DNA of 64,000 nucleotides from Acidobacteriota bacterium. Lineage in GTDB: Bacteria; Acidobacteriota; Blastocatellia; Chloracidobacteriales; Chloracidobacteriaceae. Below are positions 44,206 to 53,172 of the stretch, in pieces (the first letter of the stretch is position 1; each line of letters begins with the position of its first letter). The stretch covers positions 33,833-97,832 of the forward strand of contig JACQXX010000077.1 of the NCBI GenBank assembly GCA_016208495.1. Reading direction: 5' to 3'. The notes beneath the pieces were generated by a model. That model saw nothing but the letters and a program-made list of their open reading frames with translations, did no database searches and was not told the origin of the DNA. A program made the position numbers and the translations under genes.

Positions 44206-45234
44206 ATGACTTTACACAATGACCTTTTGCTTCGTGCCTGTCGGCAACAACCCGTTGAACGTCCTCCGGTTTGGATGATGCGCCAGGCAGGTCGCTATCT
44301 GCCTGAGTATCGTGCCGTACGTGCGGATATTCCGTTTATGACTCTATGCAAAACCCCTGAACTCGCAGTTGATGTTTCAATGCAACCACTTCGAATTATT
44401 GGGGTTGATGCAGTCATCATGTTTTCTGATATCCTTGTTCCGGTTGAAGCAATGGGACTGGACGTTGAAATTACCGAGAAAATTGGTCCTCGAATTGTGC
44501 ATCCGATTCGGAGTGAAGCCGACGTACATCGCCTGCGCGTTCCAGACCCGGTTGAAACCATGCCCTTTGTTTTTGAGATATTGCGTCAATTGCGTGCTGA
44601 AATTCAGGGGGCGGTGCCGCTTCTGGGCTTTGCGGGTGCTCCCTGGACACTGGCAGCCTATATGATTGAAGGCGGCGGGTCAAAAAACTATATCCATATC
44701 AAAGGATTTATGCACCGCGAACCCAAAGCGTTTCATGCCATGATGGAAAAAGTGGCCGATACGCAGGCCCTCTACCTCAAAGCCCAGATTGAAGCCGGGG
44801 CCCAGGCGATTCAGCTTTTTGACTCCTGGGCGGGTGAACTCTCACCGGCTGATTTTGCTGAATATGCCCTGCCCTACATTCAAAGAGTCTTTGAACAGGT
44901 GGGAAATCAAGTCCCACGCATTCTTTATCTCAATGGGACTTCTCACCTGCTTGAACTTATGGAACAATCGGGAGCAGATGTTTTAAGTATTGACTGGCGG
45001 ACCAGCCTCGCCGATGCCCGCCGCCGAACTGGCGGAAGAGTGGCACTGCAAGGCAATCTGGATCCATGCCGCCTGCTTGGCCCACGCGAAAAAGTGGTTC
45101 AGTCGGTTCAAGAAATTCTGGCCTCAATGAAAGACCAGTCCGGATTTATTCTGAACCTTGGTCATGGAATCCTGCCACCAACACCGGTTGAAAACGCACG
45201 GGCGTTTGTCGCCACCGGTCAAGGGAGAGAATGA
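44206..45234 (+). CDS. hemE: Uroporphyrinogen decarboxylase
   Basis: The 342-residue protein is full-length HemE, converting uroporphyrinogen III to coproporphyrinogen III in heme and siroheme-branch biosynthesis. Signatures: the N-terminal substrate-binding RPPVWMMRQAGRYLPEYR, MFSDILVPVEAMG carrying the catalytic Asp, GFAGAPWTLAAYMIEGGGSK, FDSWAGELSPADF and the C-terminal NLGHGILPPTPVENARAFV. ATG 44206 is fixed by the conserved N-terminus; the Shine-Dalgarno is weak. It is the only heme gene here. The HemN-like radical SAM protein 7 kb downstream belongs to the STM4012 group, not to heme synthesis. Confidence 0.96.
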   Translation: MTLHNDLLLRACRQQPVERPPVWMMRQAGRYLPEYRAVRADIPFMTLCKTPELAVDVSMQPLRIIGVDAVIMFSDILVPVEAMGLDVEITEKIGPRIVHPIRSEADVHRLRVPDPVETMPFVFEILRQLRAEIQGAVPLLGFAGAPWTLAAYMIEGGGSKNYIHIKGFMHREPKAFHAMMEKVADTQALYLKAQIEAGAQAIQLFDSWAGELSPADFAEYALPYIQRVFEQVGNQVPRILYLNGTSHLLELMEQSGADVLSIDWRTSLADARRRTGGRVALQGNLDPCRLLGPREKVVQSVQEILASMKDQSGFILNLGHGILPPTPVENARAFVATGQGRE

Positions 45235-45237
45235 ATA

Positions 45238-45324
45238 AAGTGGTTAGTGGTTAGCTTTTGGTTCCTGGTTCTTGGTTTTTTGGTGCTTTTTCGAAAGTAG
45301 TGATTTCTAACCACTAACCGCTAA
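45238..45324. repeat. Heptamer repeats gtggtta / ggttctt / taaccac
   Basis: Short runs of gtggtta, ggttcctggttcttgg and then ctaaccactaaccgctaa. The array is interrupted at 45325 by a TIR element and resumes after it (45409-45440, taaccac units). Confidence 0.75.
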
Positions 45325-45408
45325 TGCCAGTTAAGAGTTGAAGCCGTTTTGGTTCTCAGCCCAGTTCCTGGGCTCAAATCCGCTCTTTTTTCAACTCTTA
45401 ATTCGCAT
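45325..45408. mobile_element. TIR element, short form (R1 copy 3)
   Basis: Starts tgccagttaagagttgaag, ends tcaactcttaattcgcat; the core ggttctcagcccag/ctgggctc forms a hairpin. It is nearly identical in layout to copy 2 at 38667. Taaccac heptamers lie on both sides, so the element appears inserted into the array. Confidence 0.75.
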
Positions 45409-45464
45409 CACTAACCACTAACCACTAACCACTAAATGGTTTCTTCATTCAAGGGGGAAAGCAT

Positions 45465-46712
45465 ATGGGTGCCAGACATTTGTCGCAGAGTGCATTAACG
45501 GCAGCGTATCAAGCCAATTTGGGCACCTTCGTCAATCTTGAAGCCCGGCTGGCCAATGAATTGAATTGTCCACTGTTGCTGGAACACAGTGGCGCCAATA
45601 TTTATCGGGTCATGACACGGGTTAAATCCCTTGAGAGTTTTCTGGTCAAAGTCGAGCGACGAGGGTTTTCCGGCGAATCCGTCTTTTCCGAAATGACAGA
45701 TCTGGTTGGGGCACGCATTATCTGTATGTTCCCCGAGGATCTTGAAAAAATTCATCTCTTTCTCACGGAATGTGGCAGCTTTTCCTTTATTGGAAAACCG
45801 AAAGCCTATTTGTGGGATGATTTAGCCTGGGCACACAAAGAAGAATTTCACATCACCCGAAAAATTTCCGGGTATGGCTCGATCCACTACCTGGCTCGTC
45901 TCAGTCCATCACTCGTGGGTTTAAATTCCGACCTGGGAACACTGGTTTTTGAGATTCAGGTTCGGACCTTGATGCAGGAAGCCTGGGCCGCCTTGGAACA
46001 CGCGATTGGATACAAGCACGATATTCCCGAGCGCATTCGCGGATATTTTGATTCGGCGGCTGAACTTTTGGGCGTTCTGGATAAATCGTTCCAACGCTTG
46101 AAGACGCAAAGCGATCAGTTGGAAGGCGAACTAAACGAAGAAAACTCGATTACGCCGGAACGGCTGACCTTATTTAGCCTCAAAGGATACATTCGCCGAA
46201 AATTTCACGACAATCTTCCCGGCACGCAACTGGCACCGCTTCTGGAAGAATACCATCACCAAAAATTAAACCTGGCCGAACTGGTTTCGATTACCAATCA
46301 GGCCCGGTACCTCAAACTGGTGGATGATCTATGTCGTGACCTGCTCCACCGGCCAGCCGCCACCTATGATTATCTGCACTGGATTTGCACGTTTCGACTC
46401 GCAACCAACAACCTTGACGAAGCCCGCCGCCTGATTGAAGAGCGGATGCGGCGGACCCGTGAATACCAGGAATGTCACGCTGGAGAATTACTGGTCTCAG
46501 TTCTCAGACAACTGGGTGACCGTGAACTGGCGGATATGCTCCAGCAAGCCCACGATGTCAAACTCAATGGCCGGCAATTGATGGTGCTGTATGGGATTGG
46601 GAAGGAACCAGCGGCGGCTCATACGTCAAAACACACCAGCCGCCTGGTTGAAATCAGTCGGATGATCTTTGGGCCAATCAATCAACTCAGTGTGCAAATT
46701 GATGGAAACTGA
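45465..46712 (+). CDS. RelA/SpoT-type alarmone synthetase without hydrolase domain
   Basis: The 415-residue protein carries a (p)ppGpp synthetase (RelA_SpoT) domain at about 30-210: RVMTRVKSLESFLVKVERRG (ATP side), MTDLVGARIICMFPED, the GTP-binding ISGYGSIHYLARL, and EIQVRTLMQEAWAALEH with the catalytic Glu. There is no HD hydrolase domain, TGS or ACT domain, so it fits a stand-alone small alarmone synthetase. Its C-terminal ~200 residues are helical (LVDDLCRDLLHRPAATYDYL, then RLIEERMRRTREYQE), longer than typical SAS proteins and of unknown role. ATG 45465 has GGGGGAAAG upstream. Confidence 0.87.
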   Translation: MGARHLSQSALTAAYQANLGTFVNLEARLANELNCPLLLEHSGANIYRVMTRVKSLESFLVKVERRGFSGESVFSEMTDLVGARIICMFPEDLEKIHLFLTECGSFSFIGKPKAYLWDDLAWAHKEEFHITRKISGYGSIHYLARLSPSLVGLNSDLGTLVFEIQVRTLMQEAWAALEHAIGYKHDIPERIRGYFDSAAELLGVLDKSFQRLKTQSDQLEGELNEENSITPERLTLFSLKGYIRRKFHDNLPGTQLAPLLEEYHHQKLNLAELVSITNQARYLKLVDDLCRDLLHRPAATYDYLHWICTFRLATNNLDEARRLIEERMRRTREYQECHAGELLVSVLRQLGDRELADMLQQAHDVKLNGRQLMVLYGIGKEPAAAHTSKHTSRLVEISRMIFGPINQLSVQIDGN

Positions 46713-46843
46713 AGAATGAAGAATTGAGAATGAAGAATTGAGAATGAAGAATTGAATGCGTGGTTCTTGGTTCTTCGTTCTTGGAAGGTATTGGTTCCTA
46801 ACCACTAACACATTCTTCATTCTTCATTCTCAATTCTTCATTC
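46712..46843. repeat. Heptamer repeat spacer gaatgaa/gaattga and ggttctt
   Basis: Gaatgaagaattga units (7+7 period) after the synthetase, a short ggttctt run, then complementary attcttcattc units before the DUF255 stop codon. The two sides could pair as a convergent terminator-like stem. Confidence 0.75.
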
Positions 46844-46845
46844 TG

Positions 46846-48684
46846 TTACTTGAGCCGCTCGACCATTGGTCGGATTTCTTTGGGCTCAAACACAGGAAGC
46901 GAACATCTCACTCCGGCACAGGCAAAGGCGGCGGCTTTGGGCAATTCGGGAAACTCCACCTGATTGTTCGGGAGTGCCCCTTCACGACGATCAAACCATT
47001 CAACCCGTTTATATCCAATCGGATAACTCATTGCGCTCCGGAAAAGCGCCTGGGCTTGCGGGTCATCTTTGGCACCAACCACCGTGATATGCACCGGCTC
47101 GCGGGCCAGTTCCAAATCGGTGAGCAATGTTCCACCAGTTGGCCGACGGGTCGCAATATCAGGATTCACCAGGAAGCGCATCGCCTGTTCGGCCAGTTTT
47201 CGATACTCCTCTTTTCCAGAGTAATGAAAGAGCAGGTTTGAAAAACGGGCCATGACAATGTTTTCATCACGTTGTGGTTTGGAAGGATTCATCTTCAACG
47301 GTTTTGCCGTTTCAAACCCGACGCTTTGACCACCTTTCACCTGATGTGAAAAAGTCTTTCCAATAAACTGGGCGGCAACTTCGGCTTTTTTCAGCCATTC
47401 ACGGTCGCCAGTTACGCTATAGAGCGCCAGGAACGCCCGGCCCATCGCCAGCGTGTCACCCATATACGGCCCCGCCGGGTCTTTGGCATCGTGGCGGAAT
47501 CCGCCATCCGGGAGCGACCGGTTCGCCACAATCCAGTTGGCGGCGGTCACGGCTTCAGTCAGGTATTTTTGGTCTCCGGTGGCGGCATAGAGCGACGCCA
47601 CACCCGTGATGGCCCAGCCGTTTTCGCGAGCATACACGTGCTGGTCAACTCGCGGAATCCCAAGCTTGCGACGTCCGGCATCATTGAGCTTGAAGTAGGC
47701 TTCGCTATGTTCGCCCCGGATTAGGTCGGCATCCATACTGGTGTAGTAGGCGCCTTCCGGGCTAGTCAAAAAGTTTTTAAGGAATTGGTGAATATCCTGA
47801 GCGGCTTTCAGGTGGACTGGATCTTTCCACATCGCATATGCCTGCGAATAAATCCGGAGGTTTTCCGCCTGATGCGACATGATCTTTTCAAAATGGGGTT
47901 CGGTCCAGACGCCGCCGGTTGAGTACTGGTAGACACCGCCCCAGACTGGATCAATCAGATTTAATTCGCCGGCCAGTGATTTTTTGGCTCGCTGTTCAGC
48001 GGCTTTGTCGCCATCTTTGGCCAGCATCATCGAATATTCGACGCTGTCCCATTCCAGATATTTGTGAATAAAGCCCCAGCTTCCATACTTTGTGTCATAG
48101 CCGGTCATATGGACCTGCAAGGCATCTTTGCGGAGCGCATCCGTCAGGAAAGCTGATTCCGGGGCGGTCAGTTGGGCTTCAGCACCAACTGAAGGACCTG
48201 GGGTTGGATCGTCAATAAACGCCTGCAACATGGTGGCCATTGGGCGTGGAGGAATATAGCCGGAGCGTTTAGCGAGTTCCTGCCCGTTGGAATCGAAGAT
48301 AATTGTGGCCGGCCAGCCATAATCTTCATAACGGTTGGACAGGTCAGGTCGTGAATCCTGGTCCACTTTGACGGCAATGTAGCGGCTGCCAATCAGCTTA
48401 ATCACTTCGGGATCGGAATAGGTTTCTTTGGCCATGACGTGGCACCAGTGGCACCAGATGGCTTCGAGATCGAGAATCACGAGCCGGTTTTCACGTTTGG
48501 CGCGTTCAAACAGGTCATCTGACCAGCCTTCCCAGTGAATGCCGCCCGGTTTTGAGTGGTCGTCAGTCTGGGCAACCTGAGGTACAGCCGTTTGGCTCTG
48601 GGCTTGCGACGGTTTGGTGACCGACCCACAAGCCGTAATGAAAAAAACCAGCACAATACCGATGATTGAAATTTTTCGGTTCAT
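46846..48684 (-). CDS. Lipoprotein with thioredoxin fold, DUF255/YyaL type
   Basis: The 612-residue protein starts with a lipoprotein signal (MNRKISIIGIVLVFFITAC, lipobox I-T-A-C). A thioredoxin-like DUF255 domain follows (about 40-170) with redox motif WCHWCHVMAKETYSD. The remainder is an (alpha/alpha)6-like region (AENLRIYSQAYAMWKDPVH, ENGWAITGVASLYAATGD). This is the YyaL/SPATA20 family, whose substrate is unknown; the export signal suggests envelope redox work. ATG 48684 is chosen over 48726 for its AGGACGAG ribosome-binding site and lipobox. It is divergent from the STM4015 gene. Confidence 0.88.
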   Translation of the reverse strand: MNRKISIIGIVLVFFITACGSVTKPSQAQSQTAVPQVAQTDDHSKPGGIHWEGWSDDLFERAKRENRLVILDLEAIWCHWCHVMAKETYSDPEVIKLIGSRYIAVKVDQDSRPDLSNRYEDYGWPATIIFDSNGQELAKRSGYIPPRPMATMLQAFIDDPTPGPSVGAEAQLTAPESAFLTDALRKDALQVHMTGYDTKYGSWGFIHKYLEWDSVEYSMMLAKDGDKAAEQRAKKSLAGELNLIDPVWGGVYQYSTGGVWTEPHFEKIMSHQAENLRIYSQAYAMWKDPVHLKAAQDIHQFLKNFLTSPEGAYYTSMDADLIRGEHSEAYFKLNDAGRRKLGIPRVDQHVYARENGWAITGVASLYAATGDQKYLTEAVTAANWIVANRSLPDGGFRHDAKDPAGPYMGDTLAMGRAFLALYSVTGDREWLKKAEVAAQFIGKTFSHQVKGGQSVGFETAKPLKMNPSKPQRDENIVMARFSNLLFHYSGKEEYRKLAEQAMRFLVNPDIATRRPTGGTLLTDLELAREPVHITVVGAKDDPQAQALFRSAMSYPIGYKRVEWFDRREGALPNNQVEFPELPKAAAFACAGVRCSLPVFEPKEIRPMVERLK

Positions 48685-48743
48685 ATCTCGTCCTAAAAAA
48701 TGGTTTGAAATCGAATTTTGGATCAAACAGGTGAAAAACAGAA

Positions 48744-48760
48744 TGTTCAGTGGTTGAACA
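48744..48760. promoter_or_regulatory. Operator-like palindrome between DUF255 and the STM401x operon
   Basis: Arms tgttca and tgaaca separated by gtggt. The site lies 60 bp before the DUF255 start and about 120 bp before the STM4015 start. Possible regulator binding site; evidence is limited to symmetry and position. Confidence 0.3.
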
Positions 48761-48878
48761 AGCTCCCCTTACGGAAACGTGATGAAAAATGGTTTTGAGT
48801 TTTTCCAGTCAGGAGGCTTTACTTCTGGCAATTCTCAATCTGAATTCTTACCCTTATCCCAAACAGGAATCAATTTTT

Positions 48879-49808
48879 ATGACCATCAATGAGCTCACAA
48901 CAAATTTTGGAGGTAAGCCCGTTGTTGATTGGAACCCAGGCGACAACCTCATCAATCCCGCTGAAACTTGTTTCCGCATCAGTCTTTCCTACGAAGCTGA
49001 ACAAGAAGGTGAGGAATGGCCCGATTTATTGTCAAAATTTCTTGAAAACCCGGAGGCCAGTCAGGTGTATGGCATTGTGGTCGGGAACTGGGGTGAAATG
49101 TACACGGGCACCGAAGCAGGTTTTGTAGCAGACGCCCTGGAATCAGCCTGCGAATACCTCCCCAATCTCAAAGCTTTGTTTCTCGGCGATGTCACATATG
49201 AAGAATGTGAAATCTCCTGGATCCAACAAACCAATATCACGCTAACCTTGCAAGCATATCCAAATCTTGAACATTTCGGCGTGCGCGGAGGTGCTGGTCT
49301 TTCACTTGGCACCATTCGGCATGAACATCTTAAATCACTCACGATTCAAACTGGTGGACTCAACGCCAGTGTGGTTCGATCTGTGACAGCGGCTGATTTT
49401 CCCGAGCTTGAACACCTTGAACTCTGGCTTGGAACTGAAAATTACGGAGCCACGACAGAACTCGTAGACCTGTCACCTCTCTTTTCCGGTAGACTTTTTC
49501 CTCAACTCAAATATCTTGGATTGCGCAACAGCGATTTCACAGATCTGATTGCCACAGCAATTGCTGATTCCCCGCTTTTGGAACGCCTTGAAACCCTTGA
49601 CCTGTCTTTAGGAACACTGGGGAATGAAGGGGCAGAAGCATTGCTCAAAAGCCCGGCAACCGTCAGATTGCGTTTTCTTGACCTCCATCATCACTACTGC
49701 TCAGATGAAATGATGGAAAAATTGAAGGCACTGGGTATTGAAGTGGATCTCTCTGACGCTCAAGGAGAATGTGATCAGGATGATCGTTACGTCGAAGTGG
49801 GTGAGTGA
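48879..49808 (+). CDS. STM4015-family leucine-rich-repeat-like protein
   Basis: The 309-residue protein is recognised as STM4015 family by its LRR-like body and its place beside STM4014-4011. It opens with a WNPGDNLINPAETCFRISLSYE region, then has repeats with evenly spaced Leu: YLPNLKALFLGDV, YPNLEHFGVRG, HLKSLTIQTGG, FPELEHLELWLG, FPQLKYLGLRNSD and LLERLETLDLSLG. It ends in a short acidic tail DRYVEVGE. LRR arcs bind proteins; no enzymatic motif is visible. ATG 48879 has AGGA about 11 nt upstream. It is the first gene of a five-gene operon and overlaps STM4014 by 29 nt. Confidence 0.85.
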   Translation: MTINELTTNFGGKPVVDWNPGDNLINPAETCFRISLSYEAEQEGEEWPDLLSKFLENPEASQVYGIVVGNWGEMYTGTEAGFVADALESACEYLPNLKALFLGDVTYEECEISWIQQTNITLTLQAYPNLEHFGVRGGAGLSLGTIRHEHLKSLTIQTGGLNASVVRSVTAADFPELEHLELWLGTENYGATTELVDLSPLFSGRLFPQLKYLGLRNSDFTDLIATAIADSPLLERLETLDLSLGTLGNEGAEALLKSPATVRLRFLDLHHHYCSDEMMEKLKALGIEVDLSDAQGECDQDDRYVEVGE

Positions 49809-50976
49809 TGTGGCGACGGTTCCTCCTTTTCACCTGGTTGTCATTGGTAACCCGAATGGCCAGCGGATAGATCATCTGCAAGCGGCACTTAACCGACTCA
49901 ATCTCCCACCAGCACAGGTGGTTCCCTATACTGATTTGATTGCTGGACGAGTTCGGCTGCCCGATGTGATGAAGTCAGACTCATTGCTTCGGATTGAATC
50001 ACCGGACAAAGACTTTGAGACCTATCGAGCCTTTCTCAAACTCGGTTCAGAACCAGCAGCTTCTGAAAGATCAGAATTCCTTTTACCCGAGGAAGTTGAC
50101 CGCCTTCAATTTGAAAAAGGTCGCTTATGGCCTTCTCGTCAATGGTATCTTGGGTTTTGCAAAACGCTCCGGCTCATTGAGGTTCAGGTAGCTGAGTGTT
50201 TGGGGGTTCAGTACCTGCAATCTCCGCTCGCAATTGCCAGAATGTTTGATAAACGCCTTTGTCAGAGCCTGTTTTCCGAAAATGGCATTCCCGTTCCCCA
50301 GTCTCTCGGTCCGACAGGTTGTTTTGACGAATTGCTGACAACCATGCACCAAATCCGCTGCCATCAGGTCTTCGTCAAACTGGCACATGGCTCAAGTGCT
50401 GCCGGAGCAGTTGCGCTACGAATCAACAATGGTCGTTTTCAGGCAATCACCACGGTTGAAATGGTACAGGAACGAGCGCACCTGAAACTCTATAACTCAC
50501 GCAAGATCAGAACTTATACCAATCCAAAGGAAATTGCGGAGTTGGTGAATGCCCTCTGCCGCCATCGGGTTCAAGTTGAACGATGGCTTCCCAAAGCAGC
50601 TTCCGGGAAAGGTTGTTTTGACCTGCGAATGGTTGTCATTGCTGGTCGAGTTCATCACATTGTCGCCCGAACCAGCCGGAGCCCATTCACCAATCTGCAC
50701 TTGCTTAACACTCGCGGGGACCTGGAAGCCATCCGGGTGCGCATCCCAGATGCCCTCTGGCACAGTGCAGTTCAAAGTTGTGAGCAGGCAATAACGTGTT
50801 TTCCAGGAAGTTTTTATGCCGGAGTTGATGTGCTCATTACTGCCGGGTATCGCAGTCATGCCGTGCTTGAAATCAATGCCTTTGGAGATTTATTGCCCGG
50901 CGTTTTGCAGAACGGACTGGACACCTATTCAACCGAACTGCTGCCCTGGCTCAATCAACGTTCGAGATCTGGATAA
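49780..50976 (+). CDS. STM4014-family ATP-grasp protein
   Basis: About 398 residues. The N-terminal part (FHLVVIGNPNGQRIDHLQAA) is a Rossmann-like pre-ATP-grasp domain. The ATP-grasp core follows: QVFVKLAHGSSAAGAVAL (ATP-binding lysine and glycine loop), VQVERWLPKAAS, CFDLRMVVIAGRVHHIVAR, and the metal-binding end YAGVDVLI...AVLEINAFGD with the Glu-x-Asn motif. ATP-grasp enzymes join carboxylates to amines or thiols through an acyl-phosphate; the substrate here is unknown. Start uncertain: ATG 49780 or GTG 49771, both behind AAGGAG at 49762. The gene overlaps the end of STM4015, so translation is coupled. Confidence 0.85.
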   Translation: MIVTSKWVSDVATVPPFHLVVIGNPNGQRIDHLQAALNRLNLPPAQVVPYTDLIAGRVRLPDVMKSDSLLRIESPDKDFETYRAFLKLGSEPAASERSEFLLPEEVDRLQFEKGRLWPSRQWYLGFCKTLRLIEVQVAECLGVQYLQSPLAIARMFDKRLCQSLFSENGIPVPQSLGPTGCFDELLTTMHQIRCHQVFVKLAHGSSAAGAVALRINNGRFQAITTVEMVQERAHLKLYNSRKIRTYTNPKEIAELVNALCRHRVQVERWLPKAASGKGCFDLRMVVIAGRVHHIVARTSRSPFTNLHLLNTRGDLEAIRVRIPDALWHSAVQSCEQAITCFPGSFYAGVDVLITAGYRSHAVLEINAFGDLLPGVLQNGLDTYSTELLPWLNQRSRSG

Positions 50977-51046
50977 AAAGGAGAAAGGACAAAAAGGACC
51001 TTGCTGACACTGGTTCTCCCTCACCTTGAAACTTCATCCTCCAAAT

Positions 51047-51856
51047 ATGCTCAATGGGAATTTGTTGATTGGCTCACACAACGTGTTATTTCTCACGCTT
51101 GACACATTGCGTTATGACGTGGCCTGCCAGATGCTGAAAACGGGTCAAACTCCTCAACTTGCCGCGCTCTTACCGGATGGGCAATGGGAAGCACGCCATA
51201 CGCCAGGCAGCTTTACCTATGCCGCCCATCAGTCATTTTTCGCTGGATTTCTGCCAACACCAGTTACGCCTGGCCCGCACCCACGGTTATTTGCCACCGC
51301 TTTTGCCGGAAGTGAAACAATTACCCAGAACACTTTTGTGTTCAATACTCCAGACATTGTGACCGGATTTGCCAGCGTGGGGTATCACACGATTTGTATT
51401 GGCGGGGTTGGTTTCTTTAACAAACTCACACCGCTGGGAAGTGTCTTGCCCAACCTCTTTGCTGAAAGCTACTGGGATCCATCGCTGGGGGTGACTCACC
51501 CAAACTCGACCCGCCATCAGGTAAAGCTGGCTTGTGAACGGCTCAATCAGATGGCAGCCAACCAGCGGATATTTCTGTTTGTCAACATTTCGGCACTCCA
51601 TCAACCAAATTTTCATTATTTGCCAGGTGCCAAGACTGATTCAGCGGCCTCGCAAGGAGCGGCGTTGGCCTATGTTGACAGCCAGTTGCCACCGTTGTTT
51701 TCAAAACTCAGACAACGTGGTCCCGTCCTGGTGATGATCTGTTCCGATCACGGGACAGCTTACGGAGAAGATGGGTTTTACGGACATCGCCTCGGGCATC
51801 CAGTTGTCTGGACAGTTCCCTATGCGGAATTCGTACTGGCAGGTCAAACACCATGA
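51047..51856 (+). CDS. STM4013-family alkaline-phosphatase-fold hydrolase
   Basis: About 269 residues of alkaline phosphatase/sulfatase superfamily fold, short for the family. The N-terminal metal motif is VLFLTLDTLRYDVA; the nucleophile region is HTPGSFTYAAHQSFFAGFLP, with Ser or Thr rather than a formylglycine-type Cys; the second metal set is ICSDHGTAYGEDGFYGHR followed by LGHPVVWTVPYAEF. It is therefore likely a phosphoesterase or phosphotransferase rather than a sulfatase. No signal peptide, so it acts in the cytoplasm. ATG 51047 is preferred to TTG 51026, and it shares an ATGA overlap with STM4012. Confidence 0.83.
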   Translation: MLNGNLLIGSHNVLFLTLDTLRYDVACQMLKTGQTPQLAALLPDGQWEARHTPGSFTYAAHQSFFAGFLPTPVTPGPHPRLFATAFAGSETITQNTFVFNTPDIVTGFASVGYHTICIGGVGFFNKLTPLGSVLPNLFAESYWDPSLGVTHPNSTRHQVKLACERLNQMAANQRIFLFVNISALHQPNFHYLPGAKTDSAASQGAALAYVDSQLPPLFSKLRQRGPVLVMICSDHGTAYGEDGFYGHRLGHPVVWTVPYAEFVLAGQTP

Positions 51857-53172
51857 CTTCTATATCATCTCTTTTGGAACAAATACCTTACGAAGCATAT
51901 TCCTATTCCTATCCGCACAAGACAGCGTATCGTCCGCTTGATCCACCGGTATCACTTCGGGAAATTTGGGCAGGTGAAAACCGGCGTGCGCTCTTCCTGT
52001 ACATTCATATTCCGTTTTGTGAAATGCGCTGTGGATTCTGTAATTTGTTTACCACGGCCAATCCCAGTTCTGAAGTACCCCACACGTATCTGAGCACACT
52101 CAACCGGCAGGCAATTCAGGTTCAGCATGCCCTCGGTCCAGCCAGCTTTGCCCGCCTGGCGTTTGGTGGTGGAACCCCAACTTATTTGAATTTGACAGAA
52201 TTGGAAACCCTGTTTGATCTGGTGGAAACGATCTTTGGAGTTGATCCCCATCAGATTCCGACTTCGATTGAAACTTCGCCACTGACGGCTGAAACGGCCA
52301 AACTTCAATTCTTGCGGAATCGAGGCGTGGACCGCATTAGTCTTGGAATCCAAAGCTTTGTCGAATCAGAAGTTGCGGCTGTTGGCCGTCGTCAGAAAAA
52401 TACTGACGTTTTTCAGGCCATTGACCGAATCAGCCACACTGGTTTTCCAACTCGAAATCTGGACCTGATCTATGGATTACCAGGACAGACGGTCCAAAGC
52501 TGGTTGTTTTCGCTCCAGACAGCTTTGCGGTTTTCGCCTGAGGAACTCTACCTGTATCCACTCTATGTGAGGTCATTGACTGGACTTGGCCGAAAAGAAC
52601 AGCAGTGGAACGATATTCGGCTTACCTGCTATCGTGAAGGCCGGGACCTGTTGCTCAGCGCCGGCTATCAACAATGTTCCATGCGGATGTTTCGTGCGCC
52701 AGGTGCGCCGAAAGAAACCGGGCCAGTGTATTGCTGTCAGGAAGATGGAATGGTGGGGCTGGGATGCGGCGCACGCTCATACACCCAAACGGTTCACTAC
52801 TCAAATCAATATGCCGTTGATGCCCTGGCCATCCGCTCAATCCTGGCTGAGTACGTTCAACAACCTGACTCGACATTTGCCCAGGCAACATATGGCATCC
52901 GGCTTACCGCTGAAGACCAGCGCCGTCGGTTTGTGATTCAATCATTGCTTCAAACCAGTGGCCTGGAAGTTGAAACATATCGCAACCGCTTTGGCTCCAA
53001 TGTGTTTGAAGAACTTCCAGAACTCAAATTGCTGCTTGAATCAGGGCTGGCTTTTCAAAACACTGGAACGATACAACTTTCTGCGGATGGCCTGGAACGG
53101 TCAGATCTTATTGGCCCCTGGCTTTATTCACGGACTGTCAAAACGCTTATCAAGACTGCACACCGCCGATGA
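51853..53172 (+). CDS. STM4012-family radical SAM protein (HemN-like)
   Basis: The 439-residue protein is a radical SAM enzyme with the HemN/HemW-type core: YIHIPFCEMRCGFCNLFT holds the CxxxCxxC 4Fe-4S site, followed by AFGGGTPTYLNLTELETLF, DRISLGIQSF and LDLIYGLPGQTVQSW. HemN-type proteins bind two SAM molecules or act on porphyrin or methylene-radical chemistry. Here the neighbourhood, not heme genes, defines the group, and coproporphyrinogen oxidase activity should not be assumed. A second cysteine motif, VYCCQEDGMVGLGCGARSYT, is present in the C-terminal half. Overlaps of 4 nt at both ends show tight coupling with STM4013 and STM4011. Confidence 0.88.
   Translation: MTSISSLLEQIPYEAYSYSYPHKTAYRPLDPPVSLREIWAGENRRALFLYIHIPFCEMRCGFCNLFTTANPSSEVPHTYLSTLNRQAIQVQHALGPASFARLAFGGGTPTYLNLTELETLFDLVETIFGVDPHQIPTSIETSPLTAETAKLQFLRNRGVDRISLGIQSFVESEVAAVGRRQKNTDVFQAIDRISHTGFPTRNLDLIYGLPGQTVQSWLFSLQTALRFSPEELYLYPLYVRSLTGLGRKEQQWNDIRLTCYREGRDLLLSAGYQQCSMRMFRAPGAPKETGPVYCCQEDGMVGLGCGARSYTQTVHYSNQYAVDALAIRSILAEYVQQPDSTFAQATYGIRLTAEDQRRRFVIQSLLQTSGLEVETYRNRFGSNVFEELPELKLLLESGLAFQNTGTIQLSADGLERSDLIGPWLYSRTVKTLIKTAHRR

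Noticed and set aside
51853..53172. Annotation as coproporphyrinogen III oxidase HemN
   Set aside because: It is HemN-like in the radical SAM core, but neighbours define the STM4012 group, and hemE nearby is separate by 7 kb with other genes between.
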